A stretch of 19,891 nt of DNA from Cryomorphaceae bacterium (GTDB lineage: Bacteria; Bacteroidota; Bacteroidia; Flavobacteriales; Crocinitomicaceae), in contig JAJTDX010000073.1 of the NCBI GenBank assembly GCA_021298235.1, positions 1 to 19,891 of the forward strand, in the 5' to 3' direction. Each line of letters opens with the position of its first letter. Positions within the stretch are counted from its first letter, which is position 1. Positions 1 to 7,030 of this stretch are shown here, one piece after another. A program made the position numbers and the translations under genes. Below the pieces are notes generated by a model. That model saw nothing but the letters and a program-made list of their open reading frames with translations, was not told the DNA's origin and searched no databases.

Positions 1-71
1 TAATCAGGCTGCTCGATTTTAACTTTAAGCACTGCATTCAGCGCATCAACATCATGACGTGTAACATTCAT
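1..71 (-). CDS. tig: Trigger factor, N-terminal fragment (runs off the window)
   Basis: Reading leftwards from an ATG at 71-69, 23 codons are open to the window edge. The peptide begins MNVTRHDVDALNAVLKVKIE, which matches the start of Bacteroidota trigger factors (an M-N-[IV]-T-[KR]-x2-[VT]-D-A-L-N-A-x-[LV] pattern recalled from the family). Trigger factor is the ribosome-bound peptidyl-prolyl isomerase/chaperone that meets nascent chains at the exit tunnel; only the beginning of its ribosome-binding domain is visible. The start follows a terminator hairpin by about 28 bases, so the gene probably has its own promoter between 104 and 72, although no clean TAnnTTTG element is seen there. The assignment rests on a short peptide, but the match is distinctive. 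Confidence 0.75.
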   Translation of the reverse strand, partial: MNVTRHDVDALNAVLKVKIEQPD

Positions 72-98
72 ACTTCAAACAATAATACGTGTACAAAC

Positions 99-129
99 AA
101 AAAAGGCCCCGTTAAGATAAAACGGGACC
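99..129 (-). terminator. Rho-independent terminator after tRNA-Leu
   Basis: Arms 105-113 and 121-129 pair over nine positions with one mismatch (C107/A127) around a 7-base loop. On the minus strand the hairpin is followed by six T (complement of 99-104). It lies just 3' of the tRNA and before the tig start, so it ends the tRNA transcript. Confidence 0.75.
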
Positions 130-135
130 GTTTCG

Positions 136-217
136 TGCGGATGGAGGGACTCGAACCCGCACACCTCTCGGCACTAGATCCTAAGTCTAGCGTGTCTACC
201 AATTTCACCACATCCGC
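136..217 (-). tRNA. tRNA-Leu (anticodon UAG)
   Basis: The minus strand folds as a class II tRNA of 82 nt. The acceptor arms are GCGGATG and CATCCGC with discriminator A at 136. The D-loop carries the usual AATTGGTAGAC. The anticodon stem CTAGA/TCTAG encloses the loop CTTAGGA, giving anticodon TAG. A variable arm (TGCCGAGAGGTGT) is followed by the T-arm with GGTTCGAGTCC. The long variable arm and the anticodon both say leucine (CUN codons). The 3' CCA is not encoded: the next bases on the minus strand are CGA. Confidence 0.96.
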
Positions 218-298
218 AAAAATTATTATTTCAATCTAACGACCTCTCTTAGTCGAACACTTTTAGACTGGACTTTCGACTCAACCAAAAATGGAGTG

Positions 299-306
299 CA
301 AAGATA
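299..306 (-). promoter_or_regulatory. Candidate promoter -7 element for tRNA-Leu
   Basis: The minus strand reads TATCTTTG at 306-299, a perfect match to the Bacteroidota sigma-A -7 consensus TAnnTTTG. It lies about 80 bases upstream of the tRNA 5' end, leaving room for a processed leader. The -33 side is T-rich without a clear TTTG. An inverted repeat (251-257 with 275-281) sits in the leader and could fold. Confidence 0.5.
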
Positions 307-413
307 GTAAAAATTTATTTTGAAGTAAATCATCATTAATATGATTTTTTTAGAAGTAAAATTTTTGTGGAAAAGATTCCCGTTACTTTTCTACATAGCA
401 GAGACCGATAAAT

Positions 414-421
414 TATCTTTG
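414..421 (+). promoter_or_regulatory. Candidate promoter -7 element for the flavin-reductase-like gene
   Basis: TATCTTTG matches the TAnnTTTG consensus exactly and ends 18 bases before the ATG at 440. A weak -33 match (T-run near 387-390) lies 23 bases upstream. The implied mRNA leader is only about a dozen bases. Confidence 0.5.
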
Positions 422-439
422 TGACATCTTTTTAAGACC

Positions 440-1336
440 ATGTTGAGCATCGATCCTAAAGACGTCACCGTACAAAAACTTCATCAGTATCTGTTGGGAG
501 CTATTGGCCCAAGACCTATTGCATTTGCTTCAACGAAAGACAGTCAAGGCAATGACAATCTTGCACCGTTCAGTTTTTTCAATGTATTTAGTGCCAATCC
601 TCCCATTTTAATCTTTTCACCTGCCCGATCAGGAAGAACAGGAGAAACTAAAGATACCTACAACAATGTCAAGGAGATTCCGGAAGTGGTAATCAACGTC
701 GTGAGCTACTCAATGGTTCATCAAATGAGTCTCGCGAGCTCCCCGTATCCTGCCGGCGTCAGTGAGTTCACAAAATCAGGTTTCACTCCACTAGGCTCCG
801 AGACAATTCGTCCCATGCGTGTTGCTGAAGCACCCGTTCAACTTGAATGCAAGGTGAATGAAGTCGTTGAATTAGGTCAAGGAGGTGGGGCGGGAAATCT
901 GATTATCTGTGAAGTACTTAAAATTCATATACAGGAATCGATCCTCGACGATAATGGAATGATTGACCAAAAAAAGATCGATCTCGTATCAAGAATGGGA
1001 GGAAACAGGTATTGCAGGGCAGATCAGAATTCGATGTTCGAGATCGCCAAACCGATTACTACTTGTGGCATTGGTTACGACCAAATACCCGAAGACATCA
1101 GAAAAAGCACTATACTTTCCGCAAATGATCTTGGCTTTCTGGGGGGCATCGAAGAAATTCCTAATGAAACAGATGTTAATGAATATAAGCTGTTAGAATT
1201 AAGTGATATTTTCGTAACTTTAGAAGACAAAGCAGATGAACTGGAAAAGGCATTACATCAGCGGGCAAAAAAGTTACTCAGCGAAGATAAATTAGAGGAA
1301 GCCTGGAAAACCCTGCTTTCTTTCAACAATGGATAA
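440..1336 (+). CDS. Flavin reductase-like domain protein (FMN-binding split barrel)
   Basis: A 298-residue protein whose first ~190 residues carry the flavin reductase-like fold. The conserved N-terminal block GAIGPRPIAFAST is followed by APFSFFNVFS and a segment of the type P-[IV]-x-[IV]-F-S-P, typical of the family that binds FMN and accepts electrons from NAD(P)H or passes them to a partner. The C-terminal ~100 residues (after RYCRA) are a charged helical extension I do not recognise. There is no signal peptide or membrane segment, so it should be cytoplasmic. It is followed 23 bases later by the DUF3127 gene on the same strand, with no terminator between, so the two are probably cotranscribed. 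The substrate cannot be told from the sequence. Confidence 0.85.
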   Translation: MLSIDPKDVTVQKLHQYLLGAIGPRPIAFASTKDSQGNDNLAPFSFFNVFSANPPILIFSPARSGRTGETKDTYNNVKEIPEVVINVVSYSMVHQMSLASSPYPAGVSEFTKSGFTPLGSETIRPMRVAEAPVQLECKVNEVVELGQGGGAGNLIICEVLKIHIQESILDDNGMIDQKKIDLVSRMGGNRYCRADQNSMFEIAKPITTCGIGYDQIPEDIRKSTILSANDLGFLGGIEEIPNETDVNEYKLLELSDIFVTLEDKADELEKALHQRAKKLLSEDKLEEAWKTLLSFNNG

Positions 1337-1359
1337 ACAACAATTAAATACCAACTATT

Positions 1360-1758
1360 ATGTTCAAAATCTCTGGAACCATTAAGGTGAAGAACGATAC
1401 CGTTCAGGTATCAGAAAAATTTTCTAAAAGAGAATTCGTGCTGACGGATAATTCTGGTCCTTACGAACAACACATTTCATTTCAAGCTACGCAGGATAAA
1501 TGCTCTTTACTTGACCCACTTAACATTGGTGATCAGGTGGAAGTTTCTTTCAATCTGAAAGGGCGCGAATGGACAAGCCCACAAGGAGAGGTGAAATACT
1601 TCAACACCATCGAGGCTTGGAGAATCGAAAAAGTAAATCAAACGGGAGGTATTCCTCCTGAAGGTCCGTCTGCTTTGAATCTAGATCCAATACCTGCTCC
1701 AACACAAAGCTATTCTGATCCATTGAATTCTTCATCCGACGATGACTTGCCTTTCTGA
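1360..1758 (+). CDS. DUF3127 family protein with SSB-like acidic C-terminal tail
   Basis: 132 residues. The first ~90 residues (from MFKISGTIKVK through the NTIEAWRIEKV strand) look like DUF3127, a small beta-rich Bacteroidota family that I expect to be an OB-type barrel. A proline/serine-rich linker (about 95-125) follows, and the protein ends in SSDDDLPF. That final D-D-x-L-P-F is the same kind of tip that bacterial SSB uses to recruit repair and replication partners; the true SSB in this window ends DVLPF. This suggests a single-stranded nucleic acid role or shared partners, which is inference. It sits between the flavin-reductase-like gene and a strong terminator, so it is the last gene of a two-gene unit. 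Confidence 0.8.
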   Translation: MFKISGTIKVKNDTVQVSEKFSKREFVLTDNSGPYEQHISFQATQDKCSLLDPLNIGDQVEVSFNLKGREWTSPQGEVKYFNTIEAWRIEKVNQTGGIPPEGPSALNLDPIPAPTQSYSDPLNSSSDDDLPF

Positions 1759-1782
1759 TGAACATTCATTAATTTCCATTTA

Positions 1783-1806
1783 AAGCCGGTATATCCGGCT
1801 TTTTTA
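1783..1806 (+). terminator. Rho-independent terminator after DUF3127 gene
   Basis: AAGCCGG (1783-1789) pairs with CCGGCTT (1795-1801) around the loop TATAT and runs into a T-tract. It separates the two-gene unit from the ABC-F gene. Confidence 0.85.
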
Positions 1807-1878
1807 TTTAAATCTTGAGAATTAGGAAATAATAACTGTCCTTTATCTACTATCTATTACTCTAATTCCATTTTTTAT

Positions 1879-1886
1879 CAATTTTG
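1879..1886 (+). promoter_or_regulatory. Possible promoter -7 element for the ABC-F gene
   Basis: CAATTTTG differs from TAnnTTTG by one base and ends 17 bases before the ATG at 1904, close to the spacing seen at the flavin-reductase, ssb and GT2 genes. No convincing -33 box is visible. Confidence 0.3.
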
Positions 1887-1903
1887 CAACAAACAATCAA
1901 ACT

Positions 1904-3541
1904 ATGATTTCAATAGATGGTTTAGCAGTTGAATTCAGCGGAACAATTTTATTCAGTGATGTTTCATTTGTGATTAATGAAACCGATAAGATCGCTCTTA
2001 TGGGTAAAAATGGCGCGGGTAAATCAACCATGCTCAAGATCCTCGCAGGAATATCAAAACCAACACGCGGAATGGTCAATGTGCCAAAAGGTTCTGTCGT
2101 CGCCTATTTACCTCAGCATCTACTAACAGAAGACAATTGCACCGTTTTCGAGGAAACATCTAAAGCTTTTCAAACGATCTTTAGTATGAAAGACCAGATC
2201 GACAAGATCAATCACGAGCTTACCATACGTACAGATTACGAATCTGATGAATACATGAAGCTCATCGAACAAGTTTCGGAGCTTAGCGAAAAATTCTATT
2301 CCATAGAGGAGATCAATTATGATGGAGAGGTTGAAAAAACACTCAAAGGACTTGGTTTCTCGAGAGAGGATTTTACCAGGCCTACCTCCGAATTTAGTGG
2401 AGGATGGCGCATGCGTATTGAATTAGCAAAGATTCTCCTACAAAAACCTGATCTGATTCTTCTGGATGAGCCAACCAATCACCTGGACATCGAATCCATT
2501 CAATGGCTGGAGGATTTTTTGGTCACTCAGGCAAAAGCAGTCGTTGTAATCTCACATGATCGAGCCTTTGTAGATAGTATTACAAATCGTACAATTGAGG
2601 TGACCATGGGGCGAATTTACGATTACAAAGCAAAATACTCTCATTACCTCGAATTAAGAAAAGATCGACGTGCTCAACAACAGAGACAGTACGAAGAACA
2701 ACAAAAGTTCATCGCTGAAACGACTGAATTTATAGAACGTTTCAAAGGAACTTATTCCAAGACACTTCAGGTGCAGTCACGAGTTAAAATGTTGGAGAAA
2801 CTCGAGTTAATTGAAGTAGATGAAGTAGATAACTCTGCTCTTAGATTGCGCTTCCCCCCTGCTCCCCGATCAGGCAACTATCCGGTAACTGTGAGTGACC
2901 TAGGCAAATCCTATGGTGATCATGTGGTATTCAAAGCTGCTTCAATGAGCGTGCAGCGTGGAGAAAAAATTGCGTTCGTTGGGAAAAATGGAGAAGGAAA
3001 ATCCACGATGATAAAAGCCATCATGGGCGAAATTGATTTCGAAGGAGAGCTACAGCTTGGTCATAATGTTCAAATTGGTTATTTCGCACAAAATCAAGCT
3101 TCGTTGCTGGATGAAAACTTGTCGATCTTTGAAACCATCGACCTCATCGCCGAAGGTGAAATCCGAACTAAGATCAAGGATATTTTGGGTGCATTTATGT
3201 TTGGTGGAGAAACAAGTGCGAAAAAGGTAAAAGTTCTTTCAGGAGGTGAGCGTACACGACTAGCGATGATAAAGCTCCTCTTGCAGCCCGTGAACTTATT
3301 GATCCTAGATGAACCCACGAATCATCTGGATATGAAAACAAAAGACATCATCAAGGAGGCACTAAAGGAATTTGACGGAACACTTATTTTAGTGTCTCAC
3401 GACAGAGATTTTCTCGATGGGTTGGCCACTAAGGTTTTTGAATTCGGCAATCAACGGATTAAAGAACACTTTGAGGATATCAAAGGATTTCTTGAACTGA
3501 AAAAAATGGAAAATCTACGCGAGATAGAACGAAAAGCTTAA
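1904..3541 (+). CDS. ABC-F family ATPase (ribosome-associated translation factor type)
   Basis: 545 residues with two ABC ATPase domains in tandem and no membrane segment, the ABC-F layout. Domain 1 has Walker A GKNGAGKST (34-42), signature FSGGW (164-168) and Walker B LILLDEP (184-190). A charged Q/R/K/E-rich linker helix pair (about 240-320) corresponds to the P-site tRNA interaction motif. Domain 2 has Walker A (360-368), signature LSGGE (445-449) and Walker B LLILDEP (465-471). All catalytic elements look intact. ABC-F proteins bind the ribosomal E site and relieve stalling or protect from antibiotics; which subtype (Uup, YbiT, EttA or resistance-type) cannot be fixed here. The gene stands alone on a new promoter and its stop abuts the stop of the convergent glycosyltransferase. 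Confidence 0.93.
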   Translation: MISIDGLAVEFSGTILFSDVSFVINETDKIALMGKNGAGKSTMLKILAGISKPTRGMVNVPKGSVVAYLPQHLLTEDNCTVFEETSKAFQTIFSMKDQIDKINHELTIRTDYESDEYMKLIEQVSELSEKFYSIEEINYDGEVEKTLKGLGFSREDFTRPTSEFSGGWRMRIELAKILLQKPDLILLDEPTNHLDIESIQWLEDFLVTQAKAVVVISHDRAFVDSITNRTIEVTMGRIYDYKAKYSHYLELRKDRRAQQQRQYEEQQKFIAETTEFIERFKGTYSKTLQVQSRVKMLEKLELIEVDEVDNSALRLRFPPAPRSGNYPVTVSDLGKSYGDHVVFKAASMSVQRGEKIAFVGKNGEGKSTMIKAIMGEIDFEGELQLGHNVQIGYFAQNQASLLDENLSIFETIDLIAEGEIRTKIKDILGAFMFGGETSAKKVKVLSGGERTRLAMIKLLLQPVNLLILDEPTNHLDMKTKDIIKEALKEFDGTLILVSHDRDFLDGLATKVFEFGNQRIKEHFEDIKGFLELKKMENLREIERKA

Positions 3542-4645
3542 TCATCTAACGCGTATCTCCCTCCCTTTCCAAGTTGGTCTGATCATATAAACTGCCAACG
3601 TTAAAGCCACTGCGTAAAACGGATACACTATTTCGTACAGAGGAATGCAGAGCAAAAGTGAAATTTTCCTGAAACGAAGGAAAAAAGGAATAAATGCGAT
3701 GATATCGATAACTGATTTTACTGCGAAAAGTAGCAAAGCATCGGTTAATCGGTGATGGAATACCAAGAAACCTAGAGCAGCGAAAAATAGGGCTGTAAGA
3801 AAAACAATTAAAAATATCATCGTATTTGCACTTGAATCATTCAGATCAGCGGTTTTTCCAACCCACCGAACTCGTTGTCTAAAAAACTTCTTAATACTAG
3901 ACGGAACATCCGTTTGAACGCACAATCCGGGATCAGAACACACAGAAATACTTGCTTTTTTCGAATAAAAATCCCTCAAAAGATAGGTATCATCACCGCT
4001 CGGCAAATGTTTATGAAGATAATAGCGATCGTACAAAACAAAAGCAGCTTTTCTGTATAACAAATTCGCACCGCTACAGATAAATGGCCTTTTCCAACCA
4101 GCCATAGCTGCATTAAGTGCATTCACAAGGAGATGGTCCACTACAGCAAAATTCCCGGCCAAACTCTCTGAAAACATAGTCACCGGGAGCACATGCATAT
4201 CACGGACAGGCAAATTTTGTATTCTCTCGAAATACGTCTCGTCGAACACCACATCTGCATCCATAGACAAAATGAATTCAGTTGAAATACTTTGCAGCGC
4301 ATGACGAATAGCTGCCTTTTTTCCAGTAATTCCCTCGGGACACGAAACCACTGACAGAGGAAGTCCCTGAGCGCAAGAATGAATTACTTGAAGGCTTTCA
4401 TCTTCTGAATGATCATCTACAAGAAGTATATGCGCAGGAAGACTACTGCTGCACGCAAACGATTTAAGAAGATCAGGCAACTTTCTAGATTCATTTCTAA
4501 AAGGGATCAGAACAGTAATTTCCTCTAATTGGATCTTAGCTGATTCCGACATCTCCTTACTTTCCTTTTTTTGCTGACGAATCAGGCCTGTGAACACCCA
4601 TCCTAATGCACCAATTCCATATAAACAAACAATTGCAACAATCAT
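3542..4645 (-). CDS. Membrane-anchored family 2 glycosyltransferase
   Basis: 367 residues from an ATG at 4645-4643. I chose this start because it overlaps the upstream TGA as ATGA; a longer reading to 4717 would overlap the upstream gene by 76 bases and adds an unlikely leader. An N-terminal membrane helix (about 3-21) precedes a GT-A domain with ITVLIPFRNE (43-52), VDDHSED (76-82), the metal-binding DAD (129-131), GDD (217-219) and the QxxRW motif QRVRW (257-261). The QxxRW motif is typical of processive or membrane GT2 enzymes. Several membrane helices fill 273-355. It probably transfers a sugar to a lipid or polysaccharide at the inner membrane; donor and acceptor are unknown. It is translationally coupled to the flippase-like gene. 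Confidence 0.9.
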   Translation of the reverse strand: MIVAIVCLYGIGALGWVFTGLIRQQKKESKEMSESAKIQLEEITVLIPFRNESRKLPDLLKSFACSSSLPAHILLVDDHSEDESLQVIHSCAQGLPLSVVSCPEGITGKKAAIRHALQSISTEFILSMDADVVFDETYFERIQNLPVRDMHVLPVTMFSESLAGNFAVVDHLLVNALNAAMAGWKRPFICSGANLLYRKAAFVLYDRYYLHKHLPSGDDTYLLRDFYSKKASISVCSDPGLCVQTDVPSSIKKFFRQRVRWVGKTADLNDSSANTMIFLIVFLTALFFAALGFLVFHHRLTDALLLFAVKSVIDIIAFIPFFLRFRKISLLLCIPLYEIVYPFYAVALTLAVYMIRPTWKGREIRVR

Positions 4646-5538
4646 TTTTGATGAGCTTGAAATGACCGAAGTAAAAAAAGTGCAATCACTGACGGAATCA
4701 ATAGATTGATCGTCCAAATAGTTAGAGAAGAAATGAGGACTACCCAGTTCTGAATCCCCATCCCCGCATTCATCAAAACAAAAACTGCGATGGATTCACG
4801 TATCAAAAGTTTACCTAAAAACAAGGAAGGCACTAGCGTAACCAGAAGGTAAATGATCCAGATCCACAAGAGCAAATCTCTGGAAGCATACGCTTCGAAA
4901 GCAAGAAGCACACAATAGAATTGACAACTAAATACCAAATGACGTAACAAACTAAAGAGCAGAAATCTGAAACGAATGGGATTTTCGGCAACGTGCAGGG
5001 CAGTATCTCCAATTACCTTTTGCAGAAAACGAGAAGGAAGAAAATAAATCACTAAAAATAAAAGCCCCAATCCTCCTACAGCCGTTATCGAAACGTCATT
5101 GAGTATTGACTGTTCAAGAAAAATCACGGCAATGAAGCCGAAAAACAAGGTGACCAGGAATTGAGAAAAGTTACTTTGCAAGGTCATCACAGTTACCTTA
5201 GCCCTATCCATTGATTCAGAAAACAAATACCTTCCTGCTAGCTGCCCTACCAATGCTGGAGTAAACATGGACGAAACTATTCCTGCAAAAAAAGAATTCC
5301 TTCGGTTTTCATGCCTCGCATCTTTCGTAATTAAGCACCATTTTTTCCATTCAAAAAACCAATTCACAGGAATTAATGCAACAGCGAGGAAAAGGAATAC
5401 GGGATTGTTCAAAACAATCATGTTTTCTTGAAGATTGGCCTTCTGAAATTGCTTTGTTAATAGTAAAAAGAAGAGAATAAAGAGTATCAGTTTAAAAACT
5501 GTAAACAGCCTAGCCGGAATTTTTTTAGTTTTAAACAA
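4642..5538 (-). CDS. Flippase-like / lysylphosphatidylglycerol synthase TM-region family protein
   Basis: A polytopic membrane protein with the UPF0104/LPG-synthase-TM pattern: about eight hydrophobic helices with FEWKKW after the second helix, and the conserved FTPALVGQLAGRYL loop near the middle. The frame is open to an ATG at 5619, but that start lies inside ruvC on the other strand. I prefer the TTG at 5538-5536, which gives a protein beginning (M)FKTKKIPARLFTVFK, a normal basic N-terminus for this family, and leaves 9 bases to ruvC; no ATG lies between. The family is linked to lipid or lipid-linked sugar translocation, and its coupling by ATGA to a membrane GT2 fits a shared glycolipid pathway. 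The exact substrate is unknown. Confidence 0.8.
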   Translation of the reverse strand: MFKTKKIPARLFTVFKLILFILFFLLLTKQFQKANLQENMIVLNNPVFLFLAVALIPVNWFFEWKKWCLITKDARHENRRNSFFAGIVSSMFTPALVGQLAGRYLFSESMDRAKVTVMTLQSNFSQFLVTLFFGFIAVIFLEQSILNDVSITAVGGLGLLFLVIYFLPSRFLQKVIGDTALHVAENPIRFRFLLFSLLRHLVFSCQFYCVLLAFEAYASRDLLLWIWIIYLLVTLVPSLFLGKLLIRESIAVFVLMNAGMGIQNWVVLISSLTIWTINLLIPSVIALFLLRSFQAHQK

Positions 5539-5547
5539 GTTACAGAA

Positions 5548-6108
5548 ATGAAGGTTGAAGATAAGATTATTCTTGGAATTGACCCCGGGACGACCGTTCT
5601 GGGATATGGATTGATTCATATCAAGGGTTCACAACTACATTTATTAAATTTTGGAGTGGTTCAATTGAGTAAATTGCCTACTCAACCGGATAAATTGAAA
5701 CGAATTTTTGAACGCATCGAACATATAATTCGGGAATACAAACCTGATGAGATGGCTATTGAGGCGCCGTTCTTTGGAAAAAACGTTCAATCGATGCTTA
5801 AATTGGGACGAGCACAAGGTGTTGCCATGGCAGCGTGCCTTAGCCACAACATCCCAATTGAAGAATATTCCCCTCGACGGATCAAACAAGCCATCACGGG
5901 AAACGGAAATGCCTCAAAGGAGCAAGTCGCGGCGATGCTCCAAAAACTTCTAAACTTCGACGAGCTACCAAAATACCTTGACGCTACGGATGGACTTGCC
6001 GTTGCTGTTTGCCATCATTTCTCCAAAGGAGTTGGTGAACACAACAAGAGTAAATCCGGAAAATGGGAATCGTTCCTCAAGGAGCATCCCGATCGAAAGA
6101 AAAGGTAA
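5548..6108 (+). CDS. ruvC: Holliday junction endonuclease RuvC
   Basis: 186 residues, the usual size. The four acidic active-site residues of the RNase H-like fold are in place: D12 in LGIDPGTT, E72 in IEAPFFGKN, and D145 and D148 in YLDATDGLAVA. RuvC cuts four-way junctions symmetrically with RuvAB during recombinational repair. The C-terminal ~25 residues are basic (ending PDRKKR), suited to DNA binding. The start is fixed by the conserved N-terminus a few residues before the GIDPG motif. The gene is divergent from the flippase-like gene with almost no space between, and the next gene follows after 6 bases. A poor -7-like TAGTTTTA lies at 5526-5533. Confidence 0.96.
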   Translation: MKVEDKIILGIDPGTTVLGYGLIHIKGSQLHLLNFGVVQLSKLPTQPDKLKRIFERIEHIIREYKPDEMAIEAPFFGKNVQSMLKLGRAQGVAMAACLSHNIPIEEYSPRRIKQAITGNGNASKEQVAAMLQKLLNFDELPKYLDATDGLAVAVCHHFSKGVGEHNKSKSGKWESFLKEHPDRKKR

Positions 6109-6114
6109 CTATTG

Positions 6115-6714
6115 ATGGTATTAAAAGAATGCCCGGGCAAAGCACTAAAATGGTTTGCCTCGGTTGGGTTTGCAGGTTTTATTACATGCTATATTCTGGC
6201 AGCAGTGTACTATCCCGGAGGTTCGGATGTGCACGTGAATTCATCTGGTTTTTCGTTGCTGGAAAATTATTGGTGTGAGCTTTTAAGTGATTATTCTAAA
6301 AATGGAAATCAAAACGAAGCACAACCCTTTGCCTTTGCTGCTTTAGTTTTCATGAATCTTGCTCTCGCATCAAGCTGGATTTTTATCGGGGGAACCCGAA
6401 CTATTTTGAAAAGGCCAGATCCAATACTTATTCTCTCAGGGATACTATCTACTTTTTTTACCAATTTCCTGAATTCACAAATGCATGATCCAAGTATTGC
6501 TGTTTCACTTGGACTTGGTTGTTTTTCAATACTACGTTTATTAAAGAACTATCAGGAGAATAAGAAACTGCTCATTGGATTGGGATATTTAAATCTAATC
6601 CTAATTCTTTTAAACTGCCTGTTCTACTATTTTTCAGTTGGACTTCAGTTTCTTCCTGCTATCCAAAAAATCACCTTCCTGAGTGTCCTAATTTGGTTTG
6701 GCCTTCTTTATTGA
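6115..6714 (+). CDS. Small polytopic membrane protein, possibly DUF998-like
   Basis: 199 residues from the ATG at 6115; a TTG at 6112 in the same frame is a less likely start. About six hydrophobic segments are visible (roughly 12-32, 73-92, 103-120, 127-143, 154-172, 178-198). The first loop holds YYPGGSD and LLENYWCELL, and the third helix is followed by an SQMHD segment. The general shape resembles DUF998-type membrane proteins, but I am not sure of the family and assign no function. It is 6 bases after ruvC and so probably on the same transcript. Its last 44 bases overlap the end of the convergent DUF4296 gene. Confidence 0.7.
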   Translation: MVLKECPGKALKWFASVGFAGFITCYILAAVYYPGGSDVHVNSSGFSLLENYWCELLSDYSKNGNQNEAQPFAFAALVFMNLALASSWIFIGGTRTILKRPDPILILSGILSTFFTNFLNSQMHDPSIAVSLGLGCFSILRLLKNYQENKKLLIGLGYLNLILILLNCLFYYFSVGLQFLPAIQKITFLSVLIWFGLLY

Positions 6715-7030
6715 GCGAATCAAGGACTTGTTGGTAAACCGAAATCATTTCGGACTGGTGTGTTCCGTAAAAATCCATCGTACGTTCAAAACGCTCAGGT
6801 GAAATGCCGTATTTACTCAAAATTGCCTCTCCACTTTTTTTCATCAGCTCCTTGTATGCTCCAACATGAATGTAATTATCTTGAACATGGGATTCTACAA
6901 TACTCAATTCCTTTAGTATTGAGATCAATGTATCTCTCGCTACCATATTATACGGTTTGGAAACCGAATAATTGTTATCCGAACATGAATAGATAAGCAA
7001 GTAAAAAAGAATGCCTGGGATTAATCTCAT
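6671..7030 (-). CDS. DUF4296 domain lipoprotein
   Basis: 119 residues from the ATG at 7030-7028, which shares one base with the dihydroorotase stop (TGATG). An N-terminal hydrophobic stretch ends in the lipobox-like LLIYSC (C16), so the protein should be lipid-anchored in the envelope. The rest is helical with the DUF4296 pattern: L-x-E-L-S-I-V-E-S-H in the first helix, then KKSGEAILSKYGISPERFERTMDFY cut across two helices, then a Y-Q-Q-V-L-D-S-L helix. The function of DUF4296 is unknown. Its placement right after pyrC and a mannosyltransferase-like gene is, as I recall, a recurring arrangement in Bacteroidota. It overlaps the convergent membrane-protein gene at the 3' end. Confidence 0.82.
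   Translation of the reverse strand: MRLIPGILFYLLIYSCSDNNYSVSKPYNMVARDTLISILKELSIVESHVQDNYIHVGAYKELMKKSGEAILSKYGISPERFERTMDFYGTHQSEMISVYQQVLDSLNKEGQTKLGHSGR

Noticed and set aside
54..239. Plus-strand open frame across the tRNA
   Set aside because: It runs antisense through the tRNA-Leu gene and its terminator; no protein-like sequence.
251..281. Inverted repeat AGTCGAA/TTCGACT as an operator or terminator
   Set aside because: The loop is 17 bases and no T-tract follows; it lies in the likely tRNA leader and may only aid folding.
4645..4717. Longer N-terminus for the GT2 gene
   Set aside because: It would overlap the flippase-like gene by 76 bases; the ATGA overlap at 4645 gives a better start directly before a membrane helix.
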